64,000 bases of DNA from Punica granatum (lineage: Eukaryota > Streptophyta > Magnoliopsida > Myrtales > Lythraceae): contig NC_045134.1 of assembly GCF_007655135.1 (NCBI RefSeq), positions 27,366,568 through 27,430,567 of the forward strand, in the 5' to 3' direction. Position 1 is the first letter of the stretch. Each line of letters starts with the position of its first letter. This document shows positions 44,999 through 57,499 of this stretch, piece by piece. The notes beneath the pieces are model-generated. The model saw only the letters and a program-made list of their open reading frames with translations. It did not search any database and had not been told where the DNA came from. The position numbers were made by a program, and so were the translations under genes.

Positions 44999-45809
44999 GA
45001 ATAGATTCACAAATATCTTCCCTTTTTCCTTCTGGTACCTTTTTTTTTTTAATTTTTTTACGATGGGAAGGAATTGGAGTCTCAAGGAGAAGAAGGATTG
45101 GTTAGCATTTGGTAGTAACCATATGTCTGCATATATTGTATTTATGTTATCTCATTGATTTTTTTGGGATGGGTGAATACATAATTCAATCACCTATACC
45201 TATAATTAAATTAAATGACTGAAAATTTATATTCCTCATGCACTTGTAAATTTGCAGCTCTCTTATTTTATATCAATGATAGGAGAGGTTCAAGGGCCTG
45301 GTATACAAAGAAATAAATTGAAATAAAAGAGCACGATGCCTTCTTCAATTTCCTGCTTAATTCAATTGACAGTTGATTGACCAGTATCGAGTCTACGCAT
45401 ATATATTGCAAAATTACAATATTATGCATATGGTTAGTTATTAAATCAAATCATTAGATTTTTCTTAAAATATAAATTAAAGGGAAGAATCGATTGCTTG
45501 TTATGATCCGGCGACGGGAATAAAGAGAGAGAATTTAGGATATATATCTCAACCGAAATAACAAATTTTATTGCCAATTCAAAATTCAACGTTCTAAACA
45601 AGATATACATTCTCTACCCCAATCCAATCCCTTCACTAATTAAACAATAGTTCATAGTCAAAGTAAATTATCAAAATTAATTTGTTTTATTAAGCAAAAT
45701 AAAAATTATTAAATTTTATTATCAAACGTTAAGAGAGAAATCGGTCATTTTGTTAACTAGTCAGGGTAGGTCAAGAATATGAGAGAATATATCTAGAAAG
45801 TTCAGGTTA

Positions 45810-45844
<35 letters not shown>

Positions 45845-47209
45845 TAATAGAGAAAGTTCAAGTTGTTTTCTCTCTTTTGAATCTAGAAAGTTTGGGACAA
45901 TATTTCTTTTTTTTTTTTTGAAACTAGAAAGTTAATAAGGCCGGATATAATGCTAGATTTTCGTTAGACTTAATTAATAGAAGGTGGTTCGAATAGGATT
46001 ACAATCAGTTGCTTGGTCTACACCACGATGACTTATATCTAACCTGTACTGTTATTATAGGTGGATAGAAAAGGTCTTCATGCCATTACATTGTCCGACT
46101 CTCTACTCATATATATTATGCAGATGATTAATTAATCATAGCTGATATTCTAATTTATTTATAGATTTTTGTTTCAGAAGACAATAAACAAGAATCAGTC
46201 ACTCATTCAGAACCGCAATAAGGGGAGAAAACTAATTAGGATATATCTCCTAATAGCAAAAATTTGTGAATCCCCTATATTATTTGAAAAACGAAAAATA
46301 TACATATTTTGTATTTGTGTAATAACTAATATTTATTTAAAGATTATGCAAAACAGTATATCAAATTACATTATTTATCACATGCACTGCATTTAGTGTA
46401 TATATATATATGTATATATATAATAACCAATTCAAAATTCAAACAGTTTAAACAAAACGTAAAATATAACTAACAAAAAAAAACGAAACAACATATAGAA
46501 TCTGATATAAAAGCGAGACTAACTAAGTTTGATTCTCACCGAGTAGAATTTTCTGTGTCCCAATATTTTTTTATTTTATTTTTCTCTTCTAAGTCTATAG
46601 GCCTCGTTTATGACTTAAAAAAAAAGAAATTAAAAAGAGAAAAAAAGAAAAACTATACCCTGAAAATTTGAATTAACTGATTATATCATACTTATCTATA
46701 TAAGCAATAGATATGCGCTGCTTTTGAGTTTTGAGTTTGGAATTTAACTGTCATCCTTTCCATCTCCACGATTACTGGCATGGGTTCGTATCTATGGGTC
46801 ACCCGTATTGCGCATAATACGCATATTATCCCTTAAACAGATTTTCTTTTTTACGTGGATATATATATATATATATATAGCAATATCTATAATATATATG
46901 GCGGTAGATGGATACGAAGCCAAATTATTTGAGATTCCATACAATCTCTTCTGGATTTTGTTTTGCACTGCTAGTGCCTACATATAAGATCGTTAACCTC
47001 ACACTCTCACTTACATCAGCTGCACATTCCATCTGTCTTTTGTTACAATTCTTCGCTTCGATAAATCGATCTTCAACACACGCACACACGCACATATATA
47101 TACATATAGAAATGAACAGCCACAACAGCGCATCGTGAGGTTTGTCTGGGTTTGGCTGAGTGGCTGATTGAAGGGAATTAGCTAGGAACCATCTGATCGA
47201 ATCAGTACC
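44999..47209. other. Spacer between the two LHT genes
   Basis: About 2.2 kb of AT-rich DNA with an (ATA)n microsatellite at 45810-45841 and (AT)n at 46861-46879. A SINE-like segment lies at 46510-46610: AGTTTGATTCTCACC fits a B box, preceded by a GCGAGACTAACTAAG A-box-like word. No gene. Confidence 0.5.
45810..45841 (+). repeat. (ATA)n microsatellite
   Basis: About ten ATA/TAA units followed by an interrupted ACAATAATA. Confidence 0.85.
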
Positions 47210-50200
47210 ATGAGTTCTTTTTCGGCTGTGGAGATGAGGGAAGGGAGCCCAGATGTGGAGCTGTCGGCTGAAGAGAAGGAAGCCAAGCTGAATGAATGGT
47301 TCGCAGTCACGGGTTCGCGGGGCGGCAACTGGTGGTTCTCCGTCTTCCACAATGTCACCTCTATGGTCGGCGCGGGTGTCCTCGGCCTCCCTTATGCTAT
47401 GGCTGAACTCGGCTGGTACGTACGCAACACTAGCAACCCCCATCCCTAGTCGCAGCCCTTTGTGTTGGGATTGATCTTCAAATACGTAAAACGATCGTTC
47501 ACAAGCTTTTTGTGTTTTCTTCTTTCGTCTTCCTTCTTTTTTTTTTAAGCATTGATGATTGATGATAAATTGTTCGGATTTAATATATACATATACATAT
47601 ATATATATATATATTTGGTCTTTACTATTTTGAGACTGTCAATTGCGGATTCACTATGGTCTCAAAAGCACGATTTTTATTTTTTTTCGTTGTGAGCCAT
47701 GGTATCCGAAAATTCAATTGGGTCTTAGCCAATCTAGACGAGCTGATTCGGTCTATTAAGGGGTAAAGCTCGAACACCGTGGATTTTCTGCATTCACAAG
47801 TACTTAAACCCGAAATTTTACTTAAGCGGAATAAGTGTCGAGTCGCTTGAACCAATCCACGTTTATTTTTTATTTTTTATTTTTGAACTAAAGGGATCCG
47901 TAGATGAGGAAAAGGGATATCAAAAATCGTAACGCAAGATAATCTGTGTTTATGGTGCAATTGGTTATAAGATACAATCTGTGTTTTTTTTACAGTTAAA
48001 TAATCAATAAATTGTATATTTATTTTTCAATAATTCCAATCTAACTGTTCAAAATATGATTGCACTTTAAAAAAAAAAGAACTGATTGCACTATAGGAAT
48101 TCTCCTTAGATCACATCACATAGAAAGTAGGATTGATTTTTGGGTCTGTATGATGAGATTTTAGAATTGGTCTTCGTATAGGTTTCAATTTCTTGTTCTG
48201 GTGATTTGTATTATAATTATTTTCATCGTTAATTAAGTTAACAATGACACTGTCAAATTTTTGATTAATTGATTGATGTGTTCCATCGGAAAAATGAACG
48301 ACGGCAGACGGATTTGACAAAATTATTTTTTTGTGGCAGAGCAGGTAAATTGTATGGTTCAATGATGGAGCACTCAATTTTTTTTTCAGTGTATTTGTGC
48401 ACACATTTTTTTTTTTACTCTTCTTTAAAATCGGTGTAATTTATAAAGAATTTTAAGTAATGTACCCCAAAAATGCTAAATCGATCGGCTTACGTGATGT
48501 GTCTAGAAATCCTTTTAATTCATTCACCAAAAAATATTCCTCTTAATTCAACTCGTATCTATTAGACAGACTTTGGATATTGTATAAAAATTATAACTCA
48601 TCCCATATTGTATTAGGAGGATTTTTTTTTGACTAAATAAATTAGGAGGATTTTTATGTTGATTATAAGGAAGATATAGCAACACTCGATTTAGCCTAAA
48701 TAAGTTCTTAAAATACGTATAACTTACTCGAAGACATTAAATTTATTTAAAATTAAGCTGTTTTTCTACTATTTTAAATAATTTATTTTGTATGCATGGA
48801 ATGCTTTTAAAATGACTGGACCCTAGCTATTTACCCACAAAAAAAAGAAGATTGAACCCTAAATCTTCTCAGTAGTACAGCAATCTTATTATTCCATGAA
48901 GTTGGATCTTATATTGACTGGTCACTTGGTGGCATCTAAAACAACAGAATCAGAAGTCCATATTATCATATATATGTATCTATATGTGAGTGTGAAGTTG
49001 GCTTTAGATTTCGACGTTAGAATCCTATATGCGTACTTAAACACGGATTTCTTGGATTTAGGGGACCGGGTGTCACGATACTGGTCTTATCATGGATCAT
49101 AACCTTGTTCACGCTGTGGCAAATGGTGCAATTGCATGAAGCGGTTCCTGGGAAGAGGTTCGACCGGTACCACGAGTTGGGGCAGTATGCGTTCGGCGAG
49201 AAGCTCGGGCTGTGGATAGTGGTTCCACAGCAGTTGATGGTGCAGGTTGGGACCGACATCGTGTACACGGTCACCGGAGGCAGGTCCCTTCAGAAGTTCT
49301 ACAACTCGGTTTGCCCAAATGGCAAGTCCATCCGGACCACCTACTTCATCATGATATTCGGCATCGTCCAGTTTCTACTGTCCCACGTCCCCAGCTTCAA
49401 CGATATCGCCGGTGTCTCTATTATCGCTGCCGTCATGTCACTCAGGTAATTAATTTTAACCAACGATATTATAGCTTCGCCAATATATATATATATATTG
49501 CATATGATATGATGATTCATCTACATATGACTGACGAGCATAAATTTAATTTCCTTGTGTTATACGTTCCAGCTACTCCACAATCGCATGGGTGGCATCC
49601 ACGACGAAGGGGGTCCTACCTGATGTGAGCTATGAGCCAAGGGGATCAACCCCAACCGGGAAGGCATTCGGGTTCATGGCGGCACTGGGAGACGTGGCTT
49701 TCGCCTATGCAGCCCACAGCGTGGTGCTGGAGATCCAAGCTACCATGAAGTCCACGCCGGAGAAGCCATCGAAGAAGCCCATGTGGAAGGGCGTGGTAAT
49801 TGCCTACGTCATCGTGGCCCTTTGCTATTTCCCAGTCTCGATCGTTGGATACCATATCTTCGGTAACTCTGTGCAAGACAACATCCTCATCTCCCTGGAG
49901 AAGCCCCGGTGGCTCATTGCTGCTGCCAACTTGTTCGTATTCATCCACGTAGTCGGAAGTTATCAGGTACACTCTACAAATTCCATATATACACATGATA
50001 TAATTGCTAACAATGTATATGGCTAGTGGCGTAACCCGAACGTGTCGGACGAGTGTATTATCATGCAGTTTAACTATTTCTATTTGTATATGTATCCTAT
50101 GGTGCAGGTGTTTGCTGTGCCGGTTTTTGATATGCTGGAATCTTTTCTGGTTAAGACCATGAAATTCAAGCCAAGTCGACCTCTCCGATACACCACACGT

Positions 50201-50919
50201 TATATATATGTTGGTACGTCATATTTGTTCATTGCCCAATTACTACCTACGTCCTAGCAACTGTGTGTATTACGTTAAAAATTATATTATTATTGTTGGC
50301 AAGTACATAAATGAAGAAATTGATTAATTAAGACATATGCGTATGTTTTGTGTGTTCAGGTCTTACCACGTTGGCAGGGATGGCGGTCCCATTCTTCGGA
50401 GGGCTCCTCAGTTTCTTCGGTGGATTTGCTTTTGCCCCCACTACATACTTCGTAAGCCATGAAATTCCATTATTGTTCATATATTGTGCTGGTAATTGTA
50501 ATGAAATTACATTATACATTATACATTATATATATATATGTATGTATGTTGTGTGTTTTAATTAATTGCTCAGATAATTACTCATATGTTCTTGTTTTGT
50601 TTCTGGGTCGACCGACATTCCACAGATTCCATGCATCATATGGCTCATCCTATACAAACCAAAGAGATTCAGCTTATCTTGGACTGTCAATTGGGTAAGT
50701 CATCAATCACACCATATAAACCTCTCTCTATTCCCTCATACCCATACGTTTCACACACACGCATATATGTATAGTAATTTAGATATCTGACCACTGTCTT
50801 AATCATGATATGAATTTCAGTTTTGCATCATACTTGGGATTCTGTTGACGATCTTGGCACCGATCGGGGCGTTGAGGCTGATCATAATCCAATCCAAGAC
50901 CTACAAGTTATTTTCGTGA
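47210..50919 (+). CDS. LHT-type amino-acid/H+ symporter (copy 2)
   Basis: Exons 47210-47415, 49062-49445, 49573-49966, 50108-50213, 50360-50451, 50626-50694 and 50821-50919, again 449 residues. Every exon has the same length as in copy 1, showing a tandem duplication. The N-terminal tail differs most ([20 protein letters not shown]); membrane segments and the [15 protein letters not shown] and [15 protein letters not shown] motifs are kept, with conservative changes elsewhere. Intron 1 is about 1.65 kb against 160 bases in copy 1, and contains poly-T and (AT)n runs and a minus-strand SINE-like element. Expected role as for copy 1, with possible division of substrate or tissue. Confidence 0.95.
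47740..47865 (-). mobile_element. SINE-like element (family 2, copy 1) in LHT copy 2 intron 1
   Basis: The minus strand reads TTGGTTCAAGCGACTCGAC, then TTTCGGGTTTAAGTACTTGTGAATG, then GAGCTTTACCCCTTAATAGA. The same order of words, diverged, occurs on the plus strand at 56776-56890, indicating a dispersed short element with tRNA-like box spacing. Confidence 0.5.
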
Positions 50920-51030
50920 GAGTTTCGCATATGTTTTCAATGTAAGCTATGGGGAACTAGGTGGAATTGCAAGGACAAGAATGGATTTAACTTTTTCTCT
51001 TTTAATTAGGGGAACGGGAACGGATTTAAC

Positions 51031-51418
51031 TAGAGTAAAGTAACAATTTACCCATCAAGAGATGGATGTTACATCAATATGATCTCAAAAATATTTTTAT
51101 ATCAATTTTGACATTGACTTATCAAATGTACATTATATTGCCTCTTTCGTCTACTTATCATTAAAAATTCGATGGAACTCTCTGACGGAATGAGCAATAT
51201 GATGTACATTTAATAGATTAAGATCAAAATTGATGTAAAAAATTAAGAAATAATATTATATCAGATGTTTCCGTCCACTATTGGACGGCATGCAAACGTA
51301 AGGGGTCATTTGATGTACACTTAATCTATCAAAATCCAATTTGATATAAAAATATTCTTAAAATCTGATTTGATATAGCATCAATCTCTTGAGCGACAAA
51401 TTATTAATTTACTCATTT
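51031..51418 (+). mobile_element. Fold-back MITE (family D) copy 1
   Basis: Almost the whole element is an inverted repeat: TAGAGTAAAGTAACAATTTA at the left pairs with TTAATTTACTC at the right, and inner words ATCAAAATTGATGTA / TATCAATTTTGA, GATGTACATTTAAT and GTACATTATATTGC recur on both strands. It encloses a CCGTCCACTATTGGACGG palindrome. Confidence 0.65.
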
Positions 51419-52722
51419 AACTATATAGATACTGACTCTCTCTCTCTCCATATATATATATATATATATTTCTTATGACATTATTCGGACGTGGGGTGTA
51501 GTTAATTAACTTGTTAATTATTAGTCGGGTGGATAATGTAATTATGTAAGCAGAATCAATTTATTAGGGATATTGATGATTGGGATAGGATGGATATAGT
51601 TTCTATTTTCACATTCTTCCCTGCCGTTGATGAGAGTCGTAGAAAAGAAGACCACATGTATGTGATGTTTGGCTGAGATGATCCCACGTGTGAAAGGCCC
51701 ACCAGGACCACCGCATCATCCATCCATCATCACCAAATCAAATAAACCAAAATGCACCTCCCAAGGTGGGCACGGATATCAAGAACCTTCCCATTATCCG
51801 CATAGAATTTTCCAATTATTTTCCTCAATAAAAAAGCTACAAAATATAATTTATAAAGAGAGTAAAAATAAGCATTTAGGTCCATAAATAAGAAAGCTTT
51901 TTCCATCACTTTCATATCTGGCACTGGCAGACATAATTTCCACAAGTTGGATGCTTTTTTTTGGCTCCAATTGGATCCTTGCATGTTGCATGTAGCAATT
52001 ACGCCTCTGCTGTTCCAATTTGGTCTTTGCATGTATCAATAAGGTACTTCTTGTTTCACTTGAGTAACTCACAGACGAAATTTATATCAATTGGATCCAT
52101 TTTATAACCATGAGGTCCTCCTTTTCTGATCCAATAGGGTCCATGTAAGTATCAATCAATGAGGGTATATTATTGCTTCATTTAGGTTCTTTAAAATGAG
52201 GTGATGGCAGTGGCTAGCAAAAGCTCCCACAGACAGAGGAGAGGAAAGAGGCGAGTTGAGGTTAATTGAAAAATAAAAGATTAAGGTTGGTCTGTTCGAA
52301 ATTATATGTTTCGGGGTCTAAATAGGTCTCCGTCCAATACGTCAGAGTGTCAAATAGATCTTATCTAAACTTGAAGGACGTTGGACAAGATGACCTCTGC
52401 ATCTAGGAGACTGATATGAAAACTTTAACATCTTCTTTGGATGAAAGGTTATGAAGGTTTGTGAAGGGACGAGTCATGAAATGATTATAACAACTAGTGT
52501 TTGGCTTTTAAATTTATAAGAAGGAAGGGTTATGGAGGGATTACTAATCCTAACATAGCCCCTCATAAGTAATCCCTCCATAACATTTGTATTCTAATCT
52601 CACTAATTTAGATTGTTAAGCAAAAATAAGAAAATCAATCATTGAGATAACACTATAAAAAATAATCAGACGTCAAGATTTTTTTTATTTCTCACACTAT
52701 CACACTCCACCATTTAATAAAG

Positions 52723-53094
52723 TTTAGAGTAAACTAACAATTTACTTCTCGAGAGATTAATGTTACATCAAATTAGGTCTTAAGAAATTTTTTACATCGA
52801 ATTAGATATTGACAGATTAAGTATATATCAGATAACCCATTTTGTCTGTTTGTCGTCCAATAGTGGACGAAAATATTCTTTTTTTATATTATTTTTTACT
52901 TTGACCTATTAAATGTACATAATATTGCACATTCTATCAAGGAGTTTTATCAAGTTTTTAATGGCAGACAGACGGAAGGGGCAATACGATATACATTTAG
53001 TAAGTCAAGATCAAAATTGATGTAAAAAATTTCTTGAGGTCAAATTTAATATAATACCAATATCTTAAAGGGCAAATTATTAGTTTACTCTAAA
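52723..53094 (+). mobile_element. Fold-back MITE (family D) copy 2
   Basis: Ends TTTAGAGTAAACTAACAATTT and AAATTATTAGTTTACTCTAAA are near-perfect inverted repeats. The inside shares the CGTCCAATAGTGGACG palindrome and the AAATGTACATAATATTGC word with copy 1. Confidence 0.75.
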
Positions 53095-53115
53095 GTTTGT
53101 CAAAACAGACATTAA

Positions 53116-53353
53116 TGCCTTGTTTGGTTTGTGAGTGTTATTTTAGAATCACAATTATAATTTAACTCTACCTACTACAAAACAAAATAACTCATACAAA
53201 GTCAAAGAGTGGGCCCTATTTATACCACTTTTTTCCACAACAAAACAACATAATTCATACAAAATCAAAGAATGGACCACATTTATACCACTCTTTTTCA
53301 AAATCAAAATCAAAATCTGATTTTAAAATTCTAATATAAAACCAAACGTAACA
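53116..53353 (-). mobile_element. Tourist-like MITE, family B copy 2
   Basis: TGCCTTGTTTGGTTT starts and AAACCAAACGTAACA ends the element, with TAA on both sides (53113-53115 and 53354-53356). It is the inverse orientation of the 8.2-kb copy, with matching AAATCAAAATCAAAATCTGA and CAAAGAGTGGGCCC words. Confidence 0.75.
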
Positions 53354-53440
53354 TAAGGGTCCAGCTGACGTATAAGGAACGAAACTATCAAGAACCCAAG
53401 TGATATGGTAGCAAATGACTTGAGTGATAACATCAAAGAA

Positions 53441-53560
53441 GGTGTGGCGCAGTGACACGACCTTGCCTGACAATTAAAAAATTTCAGGTTCAATACTTAG
53501 TAGAATTATTCATACCTCTTTACTAGCTATTATGATTTATATTTAATTATGTTTTGTTAT
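53441..53560 (+). mobile_element. SINE-like element (family 1, copy 2)
   Basis: GGTGTGGCGCAGTGACACG fits a tRNA A box and AGGTTCAATACTT a B box. The tail CTCTTTACTAGCTATTATGATT is shared with the 41.8-kb copy. Confidence 0.55.
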
Positions 53561-53573
53561 TAATGCTGCGTTT

Positions 53574-53730
53574 GGTTTCAAAGTAGAATTTTAAAATCAG
53601 ATTTTGATTTTGAAAAAGAGTGGTATAAATGGGGTCACTTTTTGACTTTGTATAAGTTATTTTGTTTTATTGTGGGTATAATTAAATTAAAGTATGATTT
53701 TAAAATCACATTGTGAAACCAAACAAAATA
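53574..53730 (+). mobile_element. Tourist-like MITE, family B copy 3 (short)
   Basis: TGCTGCGTTTGGTTT ... GAAACCAAACAAAATA bounded by TAA (53571-53573, 53731-53733). It is an internally shortened copy, 157 bases. Confidence 0.75.
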
Positions 53731-53996
53731 TAATATTGCCTCCAAATCTATCAATTCCTTTTTCTTAATTGTAATTCAGGAGCGTCATAATTTTTTCCCG
53801 TGTATTTAATAGTGAAACATATGGCTCTCACAATTTGTGGGGCATATATTTAGGTTCCCAACATTGATAATTTTAATGCTATGCCATCTCCATGCGCACA
53901 TAAACCCATAGAAGTCTAAATAAAGACCATAACGATAACGCTCTCCATATCTATCGCCTCGCCCCATCCCCATCCCCACCCCCTACCCCATTATTT

Positions 53997-54005
53997 CTAT
54001 ATAAC
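53997..54005 (+). promoter_or_regulatory. TATA box of the malate synthase gene
   Basis: CTATATAAC lies about 75 bases before the start codon, after a C-rich stretch (CCCCATCCCCATCCCC). Confidence 0.6.
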
Positions 54006-54078
54006 AGCTCTCGGCTCCCCCACCACCTTTTGCTAAACGCTAAGTAACATTCTCGAATATCTCATTACAGCTTCCACG

Positions 54079-56420
54079 ATGGACCTAGGTACCCAAAAGA
54101 CTTACCCGGCCTTGGTGTCCAAGAGGATCGGTTCCTATGACGTTCCTGAAGGAGTGGAAGTTCGGGGAGGATACGATCCCGAGTTCGCTAGGATACTCAC
54201 CAGGGATGCCCTCCAGTTCGTGGCTGATCTCCAGAGGGAGTTCCGGAACCATATCAGATATGCTATGGAGTGCCGAAGGGAGGCCAAGAGGCAGTACAAT
54301 GAAGGCGCGTCCCCTGGTTTTGATCCGGCCACACTGTACATCAGGGAAGGGGACTGGACTTGTGCCCCTGTCCCGCCAGCCGTTGCCGACCGGAGGGTCG
54401 AGATCACTGGCCCTGTTGAGAGGAAGATGATCATCAATGCCCTTAACTCCGGGGCTAAAGTTTTCATGGTGAGTAATAGATATATATTAACGGTAACTTT
54501 TAATTTAAGTGTGCACCGCCCTCTATATGTTGACTGAGCTTAATGGGTTTCGGTGGTGTCGGTTTGACCCCGATCAAGAGCAGCTATCTCTTTAATTATA
54601 TGATTAATTTCATATCCTGAATTCCTTATTTCTGTCAGGCCGATTTCGAGGATGCCTTGTCTCCGAGCTGGGAGAACCTGATGAGAGGGCAAGTGAACCT
54701 GAAGGATGCTGTGGAAGGGACCATCACGTTTGATGACAAGGCCCGAAATCGAGTCTACAAGCTCAATGATCAGGTCGCCAAGCTCTTCGTGCGCCCTCGG
54801 GGCTGGCATCTCCCTGAGTCTCACATCTTCATTGATGGAGAACCTGCCACTGGTTGCCTTGTTGATTTTGGTTTCTACTTTTACCACAACTACGCAACCT
54901 TTCGCAAGACACGGGGCGCCGGGTTCGGCCCCTTCTTCTACCTCCCCAAGATGGAGCACTCCAGGTAACAGCTTCCGTTTATTATAAGTCACCTCCGGTT
55001 ATAACGTACCTACTCACAGATATAGTATATCGAGGAGGATCGAGTTATATGTTTTGTTGCAACTCCGCTTGTTGCAACATAATTCCCCCCGTAACTTTAT
55101 TGATGTGCTCTCCTAGCTCGAGCTCTAGTAGATTGCCATTGAAGGCAGCAGTTTGATCTATGCTTGGATTATAGTCGGGTCATATGTATACTTCAAATGC
55201 AAAATATATTGATGAGGAAAAGATCGAATTCGTACGTAATCCGTATATTAAAGTGTTTATCACTGACCTATAGTTGTCCAACCCAGCTCGACCTGAAGGT
55301 ATGTATTTGCATGCTGTTGGGCAGGGAGGCTAAGATATGGAACAGTGTGTTCGAGAGGGCGGAGAAGAGGGCAGGGATCGAGAAAGGAAGCATCAGGGCG
55401 ACTGTCCTCGTCGAGACCCTCCCAGCGGTTTTCCAGATGGACGAGATCCTGTACGAGCTGAGGGACCACTCCGTGGGCTTGAACTGTGGGAGATGGGATT
55501 ACATCTTTAGCTACGTCAAGACCTTCCAGGCCCATCCCGACCGCCTCCTCCCTGACCGTGTCCAAGTCAGCATGGCCCAGCACTTCATGAAGTCCTACTC
55601 TGATCTTCTCATCAGGACTTGTCACCGGCGCGGTGTTCATGCCATGGGAGGCATGGTATATATAAATGGACCTTTCCTTTTGTTCAAATCAATTATTTTG
55701 CATCGTATGATCATGCACGCGTTTCTTTTCATTTAACTCGAAAGTTGTGATCCAAAACAGGCAGCTCAAATCCCGATCAGGGACGACCCCGAAGCGAACA
55801 ATGCAGCTCTAGAGCTGGTGAGGAAGGACAAGCTGAGAGAGGTTAAGGCAGGCCATGACGGGACCTGGGCGGCTCACCCCGGGCTGATCCCAGCCTGCAA
55901 TGAAGTTTTCACCAACCAAATGGGCGGGGCACCTAACCAGATCGACACGACGAAGCGAGAGGATGCTGCTGGTCTGACGGAGGAGGACCTCTTGCAGAGG
56001 CCGAGAGGGGTAAGGACGATGGAGGGGCTGAGGCTGAACACGCGAGTAGGGATCCAATACCTGGCGGCGTGGCTAACGGGGACGGGATCAGTCCCCCTGT
56101 ACAGCCTGATGGAGGATGCAGCCACGGCCGAGATAAGCCGGGTCCAGAACTGGCAGTGGCTCAAGTATGGGGCAGAGCTGGACGGGGATGGGACCAGGGT
56201 GAAGGTGACACCTTGCCTGTTTGGGAGAGTGGTGGAGGAGGAGATGGGGAGGATCGAGAGGGAAGTCGGGAAGGAGAAGTTCCGTAAGGGAAGGTACAAC
56301 GAGGCCAGGAAGATGTTCATCCGCCAGTGCTTGGCCCCATCCCTGGACGATTTCCTGACCCTCGATGCGTATAACCATATCGTGGTTCATCACCCGACGA
56401 ATGCTCCTTCCAAGCTCTGA
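54079..56420 (+). CDS. MLS: Malate synthase, glyoxysomal
   Basis: Four exons (54079-54468, 54639-54964, 55325-55655, 55761-56420) encode 568 residues, the usual plant length. The enzyme (EC 2.3.3.9) condenses acetyl-CoA with glyoxylate to malate in the glyoxylate cycle, which turns seed oil into sugar. Visible features: the family signature [16 protein letters not shown] (residues 285-300), [18 protein letters not shown] across the first splice junction, RPRGWHL, and the [14 protein letters not shown] region of the C-terminal domain. The protein ends PSKL, a type-1 peroxisome targeting signal. By family knowledge expression peaks at germination and in senescence. The gene is intact; the start follows the TATA box and gives the known N-terminal pattern. 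Confidence 0.97.
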
Positions 56421-57090
56421 GCAGCTTTCCAATTTAAGCATTTGCTTTGGCTTTTGGTTGTTTTTTTTTTTTTTTTCCAGTTCCTTCTCCTCCATTGAAG
56501 TGAAATAAATTGTATGGATCTTCATGCATTTGTATGGGGCACTGTTTCAAGTCTGTCTTTGGAATAAGTCGGGCTGAGAGTTTTTTTTTTTTTAATCCAA
56601 GATCAGCGCCCCCCTTCATTTTTTAATAATAAAAGGATCGAGTACATACGCGCAGACCATGTTACAAAGATCGAAAAAGACAAGCACATAGGCCAAAACA
56701 CAAACCCAACTAGCCTTAGTTACGAGCTACGGAACTAATAAGGAATACAAAGGAACATCAGTTAAGTATACCAACGTGTGTTAGTTGAAGCGGTTCGACT
56801 TTAAAAAGGTCTCGAATTCGAGTTTTTGTGAATGTAAAAAATTAATACTGTGAGAGCTTTATCTTTTAATGGATTGATCCAGCTTGACTGAATTGATCGG
56901 GACTCAATTGGACTTTAGTTCAGACCCAGAAAAGTATACCCCAAGCATAAAGAAGCTTCTCCTCGGAGTCCTTGACAATTCTCTGCTCGAATCCTTTGAT
57001 TCCCAGTACACGAGCTCAAACAGAACTATGTATGGATTGCTAAATCCTTTCCCTCGAAAGATCCTCACCCTGTGCTTTCCCCTTCAGGTA
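56421..57090. other. 3' flank of malate synthase with SINE-like element
   Basis: Holds the 3' UTR (poly-T runs at 56461-56477 and 56581-56593), and a family 2 SINE-like element at 56776-56890. Confidence 0.5.
56776..56890 (+). mobile_element. SINE-like element (family 2, copy 2)
   Basis: TTAGTTGAAGCGGTTCGAC, TCTCGAATTCGAGTTTTTGTGAATG and GAGCTTTATCTTTTAATGGA follow the order of the 47.8-kb copy. Confidence 0.5.
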
Positions 57091-57400
57091 GCTGATAGCC
57101 CAGTTGAGTTCATAACTCCAGTCACCAGCCCTCCTCATAATGCCGCATTTCGTCATAATTGCAGTCCATAGATCCTTCACAAAAGAGCATAAGAAAAAGA
57201 GATCCTTCACAAAAGGACATCAGGAAAAGAAATGCTCTTTGCATTCAATACCCGTGCCACAGAACTTACAAGAAGTGTCTACAGTAGGATTCCACTTCAA
57301 AATCTTGTCCATTGTACTGAGCTTATTATTTATAATGAGCCAGCTCATAAAGCAGTGTCTGGCTATACAAGGGTTAAACGAAACCAGCTTGTACCAACTA
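56900..57400 (-). pseudogene. LINE-type zf-RVT domain relic
   Basis: The minus strand translates to CIARHCFMSWLIINNKLSTM, DKILKWNPTVDTSCKFCGTG, IECKEHFFS, stop, CPFVKDL. This is the zinc-knuckle 'zf-RVT' region that follows reverse transcriptase in plant non-LTR retrotransposons (CxxC ... H ... C). Further on are LKGKS-like and YWESKDSSREL remains. At least one stop and a duplicated AGAGATCCTTCACAAAAG word (57170 and 57200) break it. It is a dead 3' fragment. Confidence 0.65.
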
Positions 57401-57499
57401 AACTAACCATTTTCATTCCTCAAGGGCTGAGAGTAATTGAAAAAACACACACACACATATATAAATATATAAATAAATATATATATATATATATATATG

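Larger units (their letters stand above)
50920..53996. other. MITE/SINE-rich spacer before the malate synthase gene
   Basis: About 3 kb without a gene. It carries two fold-back elements (51031-51418, 52723-53094), two family B MITEs, one SINE and (AT)n at 51453-51468. Confidence 0.6.

Noticed and set aside
56884..57171. 95-codon plus-strand frame after malate synthase
   Set aside because: Antisense of the LINE zf-RVT relic, which is the meaningful strand.
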